Assembly (NCBI RefSeq): GCF_020193575.1 | Contig: NZ_JADYVD010000013.1 | Coordinates: forward strand, 1 to 64,000 | Length of the DNA: 64,000 nucleotides | Direction: 5' to 3' | Origin: Ensifer sp. IC4062 | GTDB taxonomy: Bacteria > Pseudomonadota > Alphaproteobacteria > Rhizobiales > Rhizobiaceae | Shown: piece after piece, positions 28,207-36,803 of the stretch | How the letters are laid out: every line of letters begins with the position of its first letter | Position numbering within the stretch: the first letter of the stretch is position 1 | The notes under the pieces: model-generated | The model's input: the letters and a program-made list of their open reading frames with translations, nothing else | Told to the model about the DNA's origin: nothing | Databases searched by the model: none | Translations under genes and position numbers: made by a program

Positions 28207-29130
28207 ATGGATACTTGCATTACCGTCTGGCACTGGCCAAAGCATGAACGCTGGTACGACGAGGGCATCCGCCACTCGCTCGACTTGATCCGCGAGGCCG
28301 GCTTTACACATATCAACTGGAACCCCGATTCCGGCAGCTCGTATGTTCTTGCCGAAGCCGAAATCGAATTCACCCGCCGCATCGTGGCGGAGGCGGGCCT
28401 GAAGACGCATTCAGTTCATGCCAGCAACGGCGTAAATCCCGTGAGCGAGCTCGCTCGTGCCGGGCCGGCCCCATTTGCCCAGGAGACGCGCAAAAACATC
28501 CTGTCCCGACACGAGTGGCAGCGTCAAAGCGGGGTGGAACTCCTGAAGAACCGCCTCGACCTCGCAGCCGCCCTCGGCGCCCCGAACGTCGTGCTCCATA
28601 TCGACATCACCGACGACACGTTCCGTAGCAGCGAAGCCGAGCAGTCCTTCTTTGAGCCGCTGTTTCGGTCGTTCGACGATGTCGAGGCCCATTGCATCGA
28701 ATGCAAGGTGCAGATCGCGGTCGAGACGCTGGTCAAGGCCAGTGCCGAAAACTACCTCAAACTCTATGCCCGCCTGTTCGACCGCTACAGTTCCGATTTC
28801 GTGGGACTCTGCTACGACAGCGGCCACTGGGAGCTGATCGAGCCGGGCAAGCTGTCGGTGCTGGAGCATCATGGCAGCCGGCTCATCGCCACGCATATAC
28901 ACGACAATTTCGGCGCAAAGGACGACCATCTGCTGCCATTCGACGGCAGGCTGGACTGGGACGCGATCACGAAAGCCATTGCGGCAACCGAATACGCTAC
29001 GCCGTTGAATTTCGAGACGCCAATGGACCGATATGTCTTGGCAGAAGCCTCATACTATCAACGGGCTCACTCAATCGCTCGCCGGCTTGAAGAGATGATC
29101 GCTTCGGCGAGAGATCGGGCGGCAAAGTGA
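28207..29130 (+). CDS. Sugar phosphate isomerase/epimerase-type TIM-barrel protein
   Basis: The 307-residue AP-endonuclease-2/xylose-isomerase-like TIM barrel shows likely metal ligands where the family has them: Glu in VAVETLVKAS-type strand 5 (near residue 175), Asp-His in CYDSGHWELI, His in THIHDNFGAKDDH, and Glu in NFETPMDR. Members isomerise or epimerise sugars, keto-inositols and related compounds. It is the fourth gene of the operon, between the permease and the phosphatase with overlapping or near-touching ends. It probably acts on the imported substrate, whose identity is unknown. Confidence 0.85.
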   Translation: MDTCITVWHWPKHERWYDEGIRHSLDLIREAGFTHINWNPDSGSSYVLAEAEIEFTRRIVAEAGLKTHSVHASNGVNPVSELARAGPAPFAQETRKNILSRHEWQRQSGVELLKNRLDLAAALGAPNVVLHIDITDDTFRSSEAEQSFFEPLFRSFDDVEAHCIECKVQIAVETLVKASAENYLKLYARLFDRYSSDFVGLCYDSGHWELIEPGKLSVLEHHGSRLIATHIHDNFGAKDDHLLPFDGRLDWDAITKAIAATEYATPLNFETPMDRYVLAEASYYQRAHSIARRLEEMIASARDRAAK

Positions 29131-29876
29131 CAAACGATCTCGAAACTCGACTGGATCTGCTCCGGGATGTCGCTGACAAGGTCGGCGCCTTCGCGCTGAC
29201 GCGGTTTCACAATCTTTCGCAGGTCGCCATCGAAACCAAGGGCGAGGCCAACTATGTCAGCGCCATCGACCGGGAGGCCGAAAGTCTCGCCCGCAGGTTA
29301 ATAAAGGCACAGTTCCCAGGCGACGCTATCGTCGGCGAGGAAGAACTGGGTGACGCCCAGGATCACTACTGGCTCATCGATCCCGTCGATGGGACGGCGA
29401 ATTTCTTGTCCGGCATCCCGTTCTGGGCCGTCTCGATCGCTTATGTCCGCGACAATGACCCGGTCCTCGGTGCTGTTGCGCTGCCGGCACTGGATGTTCT
29501 GCTCTGGGCGAGGATCGATGGTCCACTCCATGGGACCGGGACTGTCCCACCAGTCTCTGGGACGCAGCCAATCGCCTTTGGCATCGGCCGGAACCGGGTG
29601 TGGCCGATTGCCCACCGGCTCCAAGTCGAGGCGGCGCTCGAGGCACAAGGTCTTCACATTGTCTGCCTCGGAAGCTGTGCGGCTGCGCTTGCGATGGTCG
29701 CGTCGGGTCGGCTCGCCGGCTATGTCGAGCACGGCACCAATCTTTGGGATTGCGCCGCCGGACACATCTTGTGCCGCGCGGCAAGAGCGCCTTCGTCCAT
29801 TCTCTTCGAGGCAAATGGGAAAGTGGCCGTCATTGCCTCCCAGCCCGCAGCATCTGAGAAGGGCGGCCAAAGCTGA
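29127..29876 (+). CDS. Inositol-monophosphatase-family phosphatase
   Basis: The 249-residue IMPase/FBPase-superfamily enzyme has the metal motifs GEEELG (residue 70 on), LIDPVDGTANF and the C-terminal LWDCAAGHILCRAA, all with their acidic residues intact. It hydrolyses a phosphate monoester (inositol phosphate, histidinol phosphate, PAP or a sugar phosphate in characterised members). It uses a GTG start that overlaps the isomerase stop (GTGA), so they are translationally coupled. A phosphatase inside an importer operon suggests the imported compound is phosphorylated, or is released as a phosphate. Confidence 0.88.
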   Translation: MTNDLETRLDLLRDVADKVGAFALTRFHNLSQVAIETKGEANYVSAIDREAESLARRLIKAQFPGDAIVGEEELGDAQDHYWLIDPVDGTANFLSGIPFWAVSIAYVRDNDPVLGAVALPALDVLLWARIDGPLHGTGTVPPVSGTQPIAFGIGRNRVWPIAHRLQVEAALEAQGLHIVCLGSCAAALAMVASGRLAGYVEHGTNLWDCAAGHILCRAARAPSSILFEANGKVAVIASQPAASEKGGQS

Positions 29877-30585
29877 TGCGATCGGTATCTGCAAAACATA
29901 TCTTCGCCCTCGTGGGCAGTTCGAAATTCCCACAGTACAGGTCGATGCGCGTCTTGGGTCCGTTTTGGTCCGTTGCCAGAAAGAACAAATGAGGTGATTT
30001 CGTTGCGGTTTGGCAAGCGGGGTCTTGCATCTGCCCGCAACGGTGGCGACCGCTGGTCGAGTCGCCGTTCTGCTCTACACCATCGGCGTTGCAATCTATG
30101 CTGGACTGGAACCAGATGTCGGCGCCGAAGGACTTTCGTCGACCTATGAGGTTGAGTAAGCGGGCGGTCGCGGAGCATGCACTCAATACCTTCGCCGAGT
30201 ATCCTGCCAAACATGCGCGTGACGTTATTGCCGGACAAGGATCGCCCTATTGGCTGTCTATGGCTTTCCTGCCGAGCACCAGAGCCAGCTGAGAACTACA
30301 ATCCGATCGAGAGCATCCGCCGTGGTGCGGCAACCGAGCGTGCGAGCCAAGGAAGCGTTGCCGCCACAAGCCGTAAAATTGATGGTGCAAGCTGATCGAG
30401 GTGGCCTCGAAGCGTGCGGGTTGACTGAAGAGACCCAATCAGTTGCCGAGATGGTCGCGGCGTCAGAGTGCCGACGCCATTGTGCTCGTCCCGAACGGGA
30501 AAAGCCATGCCGCCTGCTCGGTCCCGTCACGAGTCGCGGTCAAGAGCGGCGAAATGACTGATCTGAGATCGCAATCCCTAAGCGC
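29877..30585. other. Gap between the sugar-phosphate operon and the tts box; fragments only
   Basis: About 700 bases with short frames on both strands. One + frame (about 30040-30170) reads like a lone membrane helix, VAVLLYTIGVAIYAGLEPDV, and may be the end of a lost gene. Nothing else is recognisable, and I see no terminator that I can support after the phosphatase gene. Confidence 0.4.
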
Positions 30586-30613
30586 GTCAGCTTGTCGACA
30601 GCTGATCCCAATA
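30586..30613 (+). promoter_or_regulatory. tts box upstream of the repeat-containing effector gene
   Basis: The site GTCAGCTTGTCGACAGCTGA followed by TCCCAATA fits GTCAG.TT.TCGA.AGCT. It shares GTCAG.TT.TCGACAGCT with the site before nopM. It points rightward and ends about 65 bases before the ATG at 30678. This predicts TtsI-dependent expression and so a type III secreted product. Confidence 0.88.
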
Positions 30614-30677
30614 GAACGAGAGAGAGCGCCACTATCGGCTCGGCATTGCGAACCGACTCAATCCCCGGGGAGTTGAC

Positions 30678-32057
30678 ATGGACCCATTTAACAGCATCAA
30701 CCCATTCGACCGTGACCACGCCGCAGTGTCACAACCACAACAGCAGCAGCAGCAAGCGGAGTTTGAGCCGTACTTGGATGAACTGCCGCAGCTTGATGCC
30801 CCTGCCGTTGCAGAATTTCCTGCTTCTTCAGATCGCTACTATCTTCCTCTGTCTGAGGAAGAGCGTAGCCTCATCGAGGCTTTGGAACTTGGGCACCAGG
30901 GGGCCCACGGTCCTCTTTCCGAAGACGCCGTCACCAGACACCTCGGGGACACCGCTGCCCAGCACAGCGCGCCGCGGGAAGCTTGGACTTGGCCGATAGA
31001 GCTGCCTGCGGAAGGTCACGATCAGGACCCGCTGCGAGGGATGATGGGCGAACCCACCCTAACATCGTCTCTCCCAACCGCGCGCGATCACCAGGGACCG
31101 GATCGCGGAAAAGCCGTTCGCCAGTTCAACTGGAGCGACGGCTACCAACCGGCTCCGAACGAGCTGACCAGGAGCGCTCACTCTTCAAGTCACGAGGTAC
31201 TCATGGGTGAGGATTACACCGGGGAGTTGACGTCTGCGAAGAGGCAGAGAACACTAAGCCATACGGGAGGGGATGCCATCGGGCGCCAGGTGAGCGAGCC
31301 CGGTAGTTCAGCCGTTCGCGAGCTGATGGAAGACGCCGGCGCACCGTTTCAGACCAGCGATCGGCTCGTCCTTCCTGCGGAAGGCTACGATCAGGATCTG
31401 CTGTGGGCGATGGCGGGAAACGCCGGCCCATCGGCGTCTCTCGAGCCAACCGAGGGTCATCACCAAGGGCTGGATTCAGAATCGGTCGTTCTTCCCTTCA
31501 ATTTCCGGCAGGGCGGCCAGCACGCGTCCGCTGCGCTTGACCGTAGCAACGTCCCGCCGAGCCAGGACAGCCGACCCAACAGTTTTATCGTTCACAATGA
31601 CCGCTACACGGCGCTGTTTGTGCCCGCGGCAACGATGAGGCGAAGCACCCCACTCAATCCGCCAGGCGCTGCCATTCCTCTGGGATTTCGACTGGAAAAC
31701 GTTCCGCAGCCCAGCGCGCAACGAACGAATAGAGCCTCAGCTCTGCTTGGACGGCCGATGGAGCAAGCCGCTCCGGCGTCCTCCAGGGCTGAGAGGACGT
31801 CCCCCGCGCCCCGCGAGATTTATGCTGCATCGTTCGCCGTTCCTGAGAATTTTTCGCACGGCGACCAACCAGCCCCGGACACGATGCTCTCGAAGCTCCG
31901 CCGCTGGGGCCACGTGCCGAACGAGGCGCAGCCGGCAATAAACTACGACATTCGCGGCGACCGTTACACCGCCCTCTTGGGGCCGGGGGGCCCCAATGAC
32001 GTTCGGCTCATCCATCACCCAAGCAATGTAGATGCCGAGAGACAATCCCCACGCTAG
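30678..32057 (+). CDS. Putative type III effector with internal repeats, family not recognised
   Basis: The 459-residue, polar, Pro/Ser/Gln-rich protein has no signal peptide or membrane segment. Residues 1-50 form a disordered-looking secretion region with a glutamine run (21-26) and EPYLDELPQLD. Two similar blocks occur: residues 107-166 (IELPAEGHDQDPLRGMMG...) and 230-290 (LVLPAEGYDQDLLWAMAG...). DRYTALF (308 on) recurs as DRYTALL (428 on). A basic patch, SAKRQR, at 186-191 could be a nuclear signal. GGGGAG precedes the ATG and a tts box lies 65 bases upstream. The Ser/Pro-rich style and tts control recall NopL-type effectors, but I cannot claim that family. Confidence 0.72.
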   Translation: MDPFNSINPFDRDHAAVSQPQQQQQQAEFEPYLDELPQLDAPAVAEFPASSDRYYLPLSEEERSLIEALELGHQGAHGPLSEDAVTRHLGDTAAQHSAPREAWTWPIELPAEGHDQDPLRGMMGEPTLTSSLPTARDHQGPDRGKAVRQFNWSDGYQPAPNELTRSAHSSSHEVLMGEDYTGELTSAKRQRTLSHTGGDAIGRQVSEPGSSAVRELMEDAGAPFQTSDRLVLPAEGYDQDLLWAMAGNAGPSASLEPTEGHHQGLDSESVVLPFNFRQGGQHASAALDRSNVPPSQDSRPNSFIVHNDRYTALFVPAATMRRSTPLNPPGAAIPLGFRLENVPQPSAQRTNRASALLGRPMEQAAPASSRAERTSPAPREIYAASFAVPENFSHGDQPAPDTMLSKLRRWGHVPNEAQPAINYDIRGDRYTALLGPGGPNDVRLIHHPSNVDAERQSPR

Positions 32058-32204
32058 GAATTAAGAACCCGTCCACATAGCTCCGGTATTGGACATTGCT
32101 AATGTAGCATAGCTTGCTCCAGCGAGCTTGGCGCGGCTCCGGGGGGTCCGGGTGAGCGCTACCCCGCCCGATTAACTTGCGCGCATCATCGCTGTGCGGC
32201 TCCT

Positions 32205-32500
32205 CGTTGAGGCAGCCATTTCGGTGATGCGGTGCGCGCCAAAGGTGGCACGCCGCGCGTCATCACTACCGCCATGTGGGGGCGCGACGAAGCCGAAACC
32301 CTGGCACGTCTCGATGCCTGGAACCAGCCGATCCATCGCACTCGTGGCCGGATCGAGAAGATCTTCGGCACCTGGAAGCGAAGCTATGGTCTTCGACGCA
32401 TGCGATAGCGCGGGCTTGCCAAGGCCGCCATGCAGATCCGCCTCACCGCCATCGCCTACAACATCAAACCAAGTTTGAAGATCGTTGCCGCCGGATAGCA
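32205..32500 (+). pseudogene. C-terminal fragment of an IS5-type transposase
   Basis: One + frame reads ARLDAWNQPIHRTRGRIEKI, continues FGTWKRSYGLRRMR, then a stop, then GLAKAAMQIRLTAIAYNIKP. This is the DDE-domain end of IS5-group transposases (glutamate-helix region followed by the AIAYN helix). An in-frame stop and the absence of the first two thirds make it dead. It is a different element from the remnant at 4195-4950, because strand and sequence differ. Confidence 0.6.
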
Positions 32501-33236
32501 CACGAAACAACACGCCATCCAATCGGCCGCCTTCTCAAGGCGGACGTGGCGATGCCCGCAACCGAACCTTTTCCTTCCATCCGGAGAAAATCACAGCAAA
32601 TTCAATCGGAAGACCTACCCGCGCACAGATCTCTGAATGGCTCTCCTCGATGATGCGGACTCTCGGACCGCCTGGAACATGGTGCTCTATTGCACGACCC
32701 TTCTCTCATAGACTACCCGCCAAGATGCTGATCCGTGACGCAGTGGTCTGGTGGTGGACTATCAGGGCGCCGCAGCACCGGTTTCCCTACAGTACACAAA
32801 CGCGATATCGGCGCAGATACGGGGGATTTCGTATGCGGGTTCTTACCTGACCCTGAATCGCCACGTTGGCGACAGTTCGGGCACCTTACACTGAGCGCTG
32901 GTGCCGTGGTCCGGAACTGGGGCGGGTGGTTTCGGATCAGTCGGTGACTGGTTTTCCCATCTATGTTTAGCGCGAGATACCGCAACCGGCCCCATAATAG
33001 ATCCGCCCGCCGTAAGCTGCATTGTGTTCACGTTGGGGAGCCTTATAATTAGTTCACCGCGTTCTCAGCTTAGCAACTGGTCGAGCATCCGACGGGCAAC
33101 GCCTGAGTGATCGGGGAGATCATCGATGAGCTTGTGCGGCCTGGCCTGAAGTTTGCTCGTCGCTGATTGATCTTCTCGCCTTGAAGATCTTTTCAACTGT
33201 TGTTGAGGCGAGGCCAAAGTCTTGCTTGCCTACGAC
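32501..33236. other. Gap with unassigned fragments
   Basis: About 735 bases after the transposase fragment. Several short frames on both strands occur, and one + frame near 32820-32945 looks mildly coding (VCGFLPDPESPRWRQFGHLT) but matches nothing I know. No RNA gene, box or repeat is supported. Confidence 0.35.
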
Positions 33237-34313
33237 CTAGCGATTGATATTGGTGCTGATCCTGTCCTGAGCGATAGAGTTCATGTTCGGTGGCGGATTG
33301 CCAGGACTACCTGTACCGCAGGGAGTACTAATTCGGCCGGATAGATACTGGCCGCTATTGCAGGGCAGCATGTTCACGTCTAGAAAATAACTTCCCTTCA
33401 GAGAGTTCTGGTAAGCTACAACTTCCTTCATCGACAAGGGCGCTGAGAATATCGTCGCTCCCTCGAATCCGGGCAATGCCTCTATCGGCTCGGGCGTCGG
33501 CGGGGTTTGTCCGGGCGCACCAGCAGCGCCAATAAGCCATGGCCCGACCGATCCGAAAGTGACGGACTTCGGCCGGTCGGTCGGCGTACCAGTGTCGAAG
33601 GGAAAATGCGGGAAGCCACCGTCAAGCACGGCCTCATCCCACTGGTAAGCGGTAAACGCCAGAAAATAGATATACGGCGCGAAACGGTCAATGCGAACCT
33701 TTCCGTCTGGAGTGAAGGTATAATAGATCCACTCGGTTCCGGAGAAGTCGCCTGTTGGTCCCAGGAGATTCATATCCCACGGCTTCTGCCAATATGCGGT
33801 TTGCGCCATATTGCCTTGAAGCAAACTTTTGGCGAAAGACCACTTTTGCCCACTTAAGCTGGGCTGGGCGCCCAAAGCGAATGACAAGTAAGCGCCGTTG
33901 GAATCGGAACTCAATAGCGACAGCGTGCTACCGCCATTGGGAACGGTATTATCGCGGGTCTTTTCGACCAGAAGGATCGTAAAACCCGTGGCCGGGCTGA
34001 TCGATGCGATCTCCCTTGTCTCGATTGACGAGCTCGGCGGAAAGTTAAATGAAGTCTTATCCGTATAGAAGTCAAATGCCTGCTTCGTGTTATCAGGCAC
34101 TGGATAATCCGCCTTCGCCGCAGAGTCGTGTATGTATAGCTTTGGATAGTTACCGAAAACAGGCACGACCTTGGGGGTGAGTGTCTGAGACACTTTTACC
34201 GACGCGCTCTTCAAGCAGTCAGCCTGATTGACGCATGCACCAGCTTGGCTTGCACCAGCAACAAAACACGCCATGATAGAGAATGGTAGAGCGATTGTTG
34301 TTCCAGTTTTCAT
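33237..34313 (-). CDS. Secreted protein of unknown function, partner of the phosphodiesterase gene
   Basis: The 358-residue protein begins with a good Sec signal (MKTGTTIALPFSIMACFVAG then ASQA). The mature part starts with two nearby cysteines (CVNQADC) and ends with another pair (MLPCNSGQYL...STPC), consistent with disulfide bonds in the periplasm or outside. It is rich in aromatic residues with a beta-protein look (TGFTILLVEKTRDN, WIYYTFTPDGKVRIDRF) and has one Pro-rich linker (TPPTPEPIE). The middle resembles concanavalin-like lectin folds in pattern only, which I do not claim. It lies 33 bases after the GDPD-type gene, so the two form an operon and may act on the same polymer or lipid. 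Confidence 0.6.
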   Translation of the reverse strand: MKTGTTIALPFSIMACFVAGASQAGACVNQADCLKSASVKVSQTLTPKVVPVFGNYPKLYIHDSAAKADYPVPDNTKQAFDFYTDKTSFNFPPSSSIETREIASISPATGFTILLVEKTRDNTVPNGGSTLSLLSSDSNGAYLSFALGAQPSLSGQKWSFAKSLLQGNMAQTAYWQKPWDMNLLGPTGDFSGTEWIYYTFTPDGKVRIDRFAPYIYFLAFTAYQWDEAVLDGGFPHFPFDTGTPTDRPKSVTFGSVGPWLIGAAGAPGQTPPTPEPIEALPGFEGATIFSAPLSMKEVVAYQNSLKGSYFLDVNMLPCNSGQYLSGRISTPCGTGSPGNPPPNMNSIAQDRISTNINR

Positions 34314-34346
34314 TGGAAGACTCCTCCTTAGGCGGTAGGTCTTACC

Positions 34347-35474
34347 TTAGCGGCTCAGATTGCTGGTGTTGCGGTGCCCTAACTGGCGCAGCATGTCGGC
34401 AACCACATCGGGCCAATCGGTGGTGATCAAATTCGTACGATTGACGATCGCCATTTCCGGATCGCCGCGATAGTCCGGCACGATACCTCCGGGAGCGGCC
34501 GATGTTGGATCTGTGTCGTGCTCGAAGCAACATTTTCCCGCGCTGTTGGCGACGCCCTCCGGATAATAGTTACTTTCATGATAGGTGGCGAAGCCCTGCT
34601 TTTGATCGATATAGTTGAGATACGCCTGAAGACCGTCACCCTTGTAGAATTGGTTCATTTCAAACTGAACGGGGAACGGCGCGACATTCCACTGATCGTA
34701 GATCGTATCCTGGTGAGGATCATCGTTGGAATCCTTAACGTTCTTGTCGTCCGGGTTTTCAACTATAATCAACCCGCCTATGACATTGGGATCGTAGGTG
34801 GTCCGATTCAGAAACGTGCCAATATCCACCGCATCCTTGGCTTTCAGCTTGAATACCACAGCCTTGCTCAACTGGCGGTTCTTTTTGGCCGCGAGGATGT
34901 CAAGGCAACGCTGCGTGAGTTCGATGGGATCAGTGGGATCCTGATCATCCACCGCCCCTTTCACATCGACGATCATCACATAACCATGCCCATCATCGGT
35001 GACGTATTGGGCGAGCAGATCAAGCGCCGCGGAAAACGTCAGGAACTTGGCCTTGCGCCCTTGCGAGTCCTTGAACACGCGCCCATGGCGGTCGCGTAGA
35101 TCGGCTAGCTGCACTTGCGAATAGTTCTGATTGTACAACAAGCCGGTTCCAGTAGACTCCCGTTCAAGCGTGTAATCGTGAGATAGAATGACTTCTTTGT
35201 CGGCAGTAAAGCGGGCATCGACCTCCACGATTTCAATCTGTGAATTCCAGGCATCTTGCAAGGCGTAGGCTGAGTTCTCGGGATATACCTCCCAAGATCC
35301 GCGATGCGCGGATAGTAGAACCAAGTCCTGGTCAGGTTTTGGCAATCTAAACATGTTTCTCGTGATGGCGCCGACCAGATATGATGAAGGGTTCACTGGA
35401 AGCACCGCCTCTGCCCTGACATTCGACGAACAACACAAGAAAAAAATCGACGTAGAAATCAATGTTACTCGCAT
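34347..35474 (-). CDS. Secreted glycerophosphodiester phosphodiesterase-type enzyme
   Basis: The 375-residue protein has a Sec signal peptide from the ATG at 35474 (MRVTLISTSIFFLCCSSNVR then AEA), so I rejected the longer frame to 35732. The mature domain starts SAHRGSWEVYPENSAYALQD, the GDPD catalytic histidine/arginine motif with the metal-binding ENS. It continues with IEVDARFTADKEVILSHDYT (acidic metal ligand and second histidine), KFLTFSAALDLL, and VMIVDVKGAVDDQD, where GDPDs have a metal Glu/Asp-Lys. GDPDs split phosphodiesters to an alcohol and a phosphomonoester, and agrocinopine phosphodiesterase belongs to this family. Substrate is unknown. It is divergent from the decayed solute-binding gene at 35814 across a shared operator-like site. 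Confidence 0.85.
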   Translation of the reverse strand: MRVTLISTSIFFLCCSSNVRAEAVLPVNPSSYLVGAITRNMFRLPKPDQDLVLLSAHRGSWEVYPENSAYALQDAWNSQIEIVEVDARFTADKEVILSHDYTLERESTGTGLLYNQNYSQVQLADLRDRHGRVFKDSQGRKAKFLTFSAALDLLAQYVTDDGHGYVMIVDVKGAVDDQDPTDPIELTQRCLDILAAKKNRQLSKAVVFKLKAKDAVDIGTFLNRTTYDPNVIGGLIIVENPDDKNVKDSNDDPHQDTIYDQWNVAPFPVQFEMNQFYKGDGLQAYLNYIDQKQGFATYHESNYYPEGVANSAGKCCFEHDTDPTSAAPGGIVPDYRGDPEMAIVNRTNLITTDWPDVVADMLRQLGHRNTSNLSR

Positions 35475-35725
35475 GTTCAATCCCCGATAAAAATAATGTG
35501 ATACGCCTGTCATAGGCGGTGCGCGAAGCGCTCTCATCACGAACGTCTGCCAATCCACCGAAGATGTGCCGCTGCCGTCCGCTGTCAACAAAATCCTCCG
35601 AGCAAGTTGCGTGCCGGATTGGCGCGCCCCCTTGGCCGCACCACTGTCGGCGCCGGCCGCCAGCGAAATCCCTGGCCTGCCATCAACATTCTTGTCCGGC
35701 TTCGGACAAAAGGTTCGAACAATCT

Positions 35726-35762
35726 GTTGCAATGTGGATTAATTTGCGCAATGTAAATAAGT
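35726..35762. promoter_or_regulatory. Second copy of the operator-like sequence of the ABC operon
   Basis: TTGCAATGTGGATTAATTTG followed by CGCAATGTAAATAAGTG aligns base for base, with few changes, to the stretch at 24364-24400. The downstream AAGAGGA and Shine-Dalgarno region are also similar. It sits between the divergent GDPD gene and a decayed solute-binding gene. It suggests the phosphodiesterase operon is, or was, in the same regulon as the ROK-controlled transporter. Confidence 0.5.
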
Positions 35763-35813
35763 GGCACACAGGCCCACGTAAGAGGAGTGAATCTTCAACC
35801 CTGGGAGAAGCTC

Positions 35814-36190
35814 ATGAAACTGTCACTCGTCCTTGCATTTCCGCGGCTATCGCGATTGCCGCGGCATATCCGGCGAGGGCCGGCGCGCCGGCCATCTACT
35901 GTGCTCAAGGCGGGGGACGCGCGCGCTGTGGCAGCCGGCGCGACGTATGGCTTCAGATCACCCTGCGCAGGCGGCAGGGAGCATCCTTTCAAGGAAACGG
36001 CTTGCTCCCAGAAGCCAACGCGCATTTCCTGCAACTCAGGCCCGAACTCGAACTGAGCTCCACTTGGGATAAGGAGCAGGAGGGGAGGCATCGGGCTTCA
36101 CTGCGCTCGCCATCCCTCATCAAGAAGTCCCTAGGAGTAGATTGCCACCCGTTGGCCATCCTTTCGCTGGCGATGCTCTTGTTACGGTTT
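35814..36190 (+). pseudogene. Decayed paralogue of the ABC solute-binding protein
   Basis: The ATG at 35814 starts MKLSLVLAF. After a frameshift it continues as ISAAIAIAAAYPARAGAPAI then YCAQGG, which parallels the start of the gene at 24450 (MRLSIAF...VPALADALTIYSPQGG). A later stretch SLIKKSLGVDCHP parallels ALLKKIGLFQPYS. Several frameshifts and a short total length make it a remnant. Its upstream region also matches, so the whole promoter-gene unit is related by duplication, or by arrival of a second related operon that was then lost. Confidence 0.6.
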
Positions 36191-36246
36191 CCGAGGCCGA
36201 TGGTCCGTAGTGCGAGTGCACAATCTGGCGGTTGAATTGGGAAACC

Positions 36247-36435
36247 ATGCTCTCACCCGACGAAAAATCGTGCCTTCGGTGGGTGTCCGAAGATAGATCT
36301 GTCGCCGAGATCGCGCTGATTCAGGGAAGATGTATCCCTGAAGTCGAACAAAGCCTTGCTCGTGCGCTCGCGGCACTTGGAGCAAAATCGATAGATGAAG
36401 CGCTCATGAAGGCCAACCTCTCAACCTGCAAATAA
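36247..36435 (+). CDS. Small stand-alone LuxR-type helix-turn-helix protein
   Basis: The 62-residue protein (MLSPDEKSCLRWVSEDRSVA, then EIALIQGRCIPEVEQSLARA) follows the LuxR/GerE DNA-binding layout: LSPxExxCLRW..., a helix, IA...G.....VE..L..AL..LGA, and A...A at the end. No receiver or autoinducer domain precedes it. It could be a free DNA-binding domain or the surviving end of a larger LuxR regulator, since the region upstream is decayed. I preferred ATG 36247 to the TTG at 36232. Its targets are unknown. Confidence 0.5.
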   Translation: MLSPDEKSCLRWVSEDRSVAEIALIQGRCIPEVEQSLARALAALGAKSIDEALMKANLSTCK

Positions 36436-36803
36436 AATCCCACCTCGAGTCGACGTGGTTTCCCCATCGTGATGGGGGATGTAGCGCAAACTTCATGCTT
36501 GGAGGTGCCGGTCAATCCCGCTCTCTTGTGATGGCGTATTGCGCGGCTCCGTATCTTCCTTAATCGATCCTTGGAGGGTCAACTAGCCGGCTGGGGCTGA
36601 TCGCGCCCGGCTCCCGGCCTTTTGAGGAGCCATTGAGCAGGACCCGCTCCCGATGGAACCTCTTCAAATGCCGCACGATCTTTCACACGCCTTCCAACCC
36701 CTCATGATTTCGGTCACGTCTTCGGGGCCTCATGCATTTTTGAATCCGACAATTGCGCAGCCACGCCCTTTGCTCTTCGCGGCGGTCCGGATCGGAAGCA
36801 ACC
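36436..36803. other. Gap with nothing recognisable
   Basis: These 368 bases between the LuxR-like gene and the Toprim pseudogene hold only accidental-looking short frames. There is a weak hairpin-like stretch CCATCGTGATGGGG near 36463-36476 but no run of T, so I do not call a terminator. Confidence 0.35.

Noticed and set aside
36460-36480. Hairpin-like CCATCGTGATGGGG stretch as a terminator
   Set aside because: Stem is short and no T run follows.
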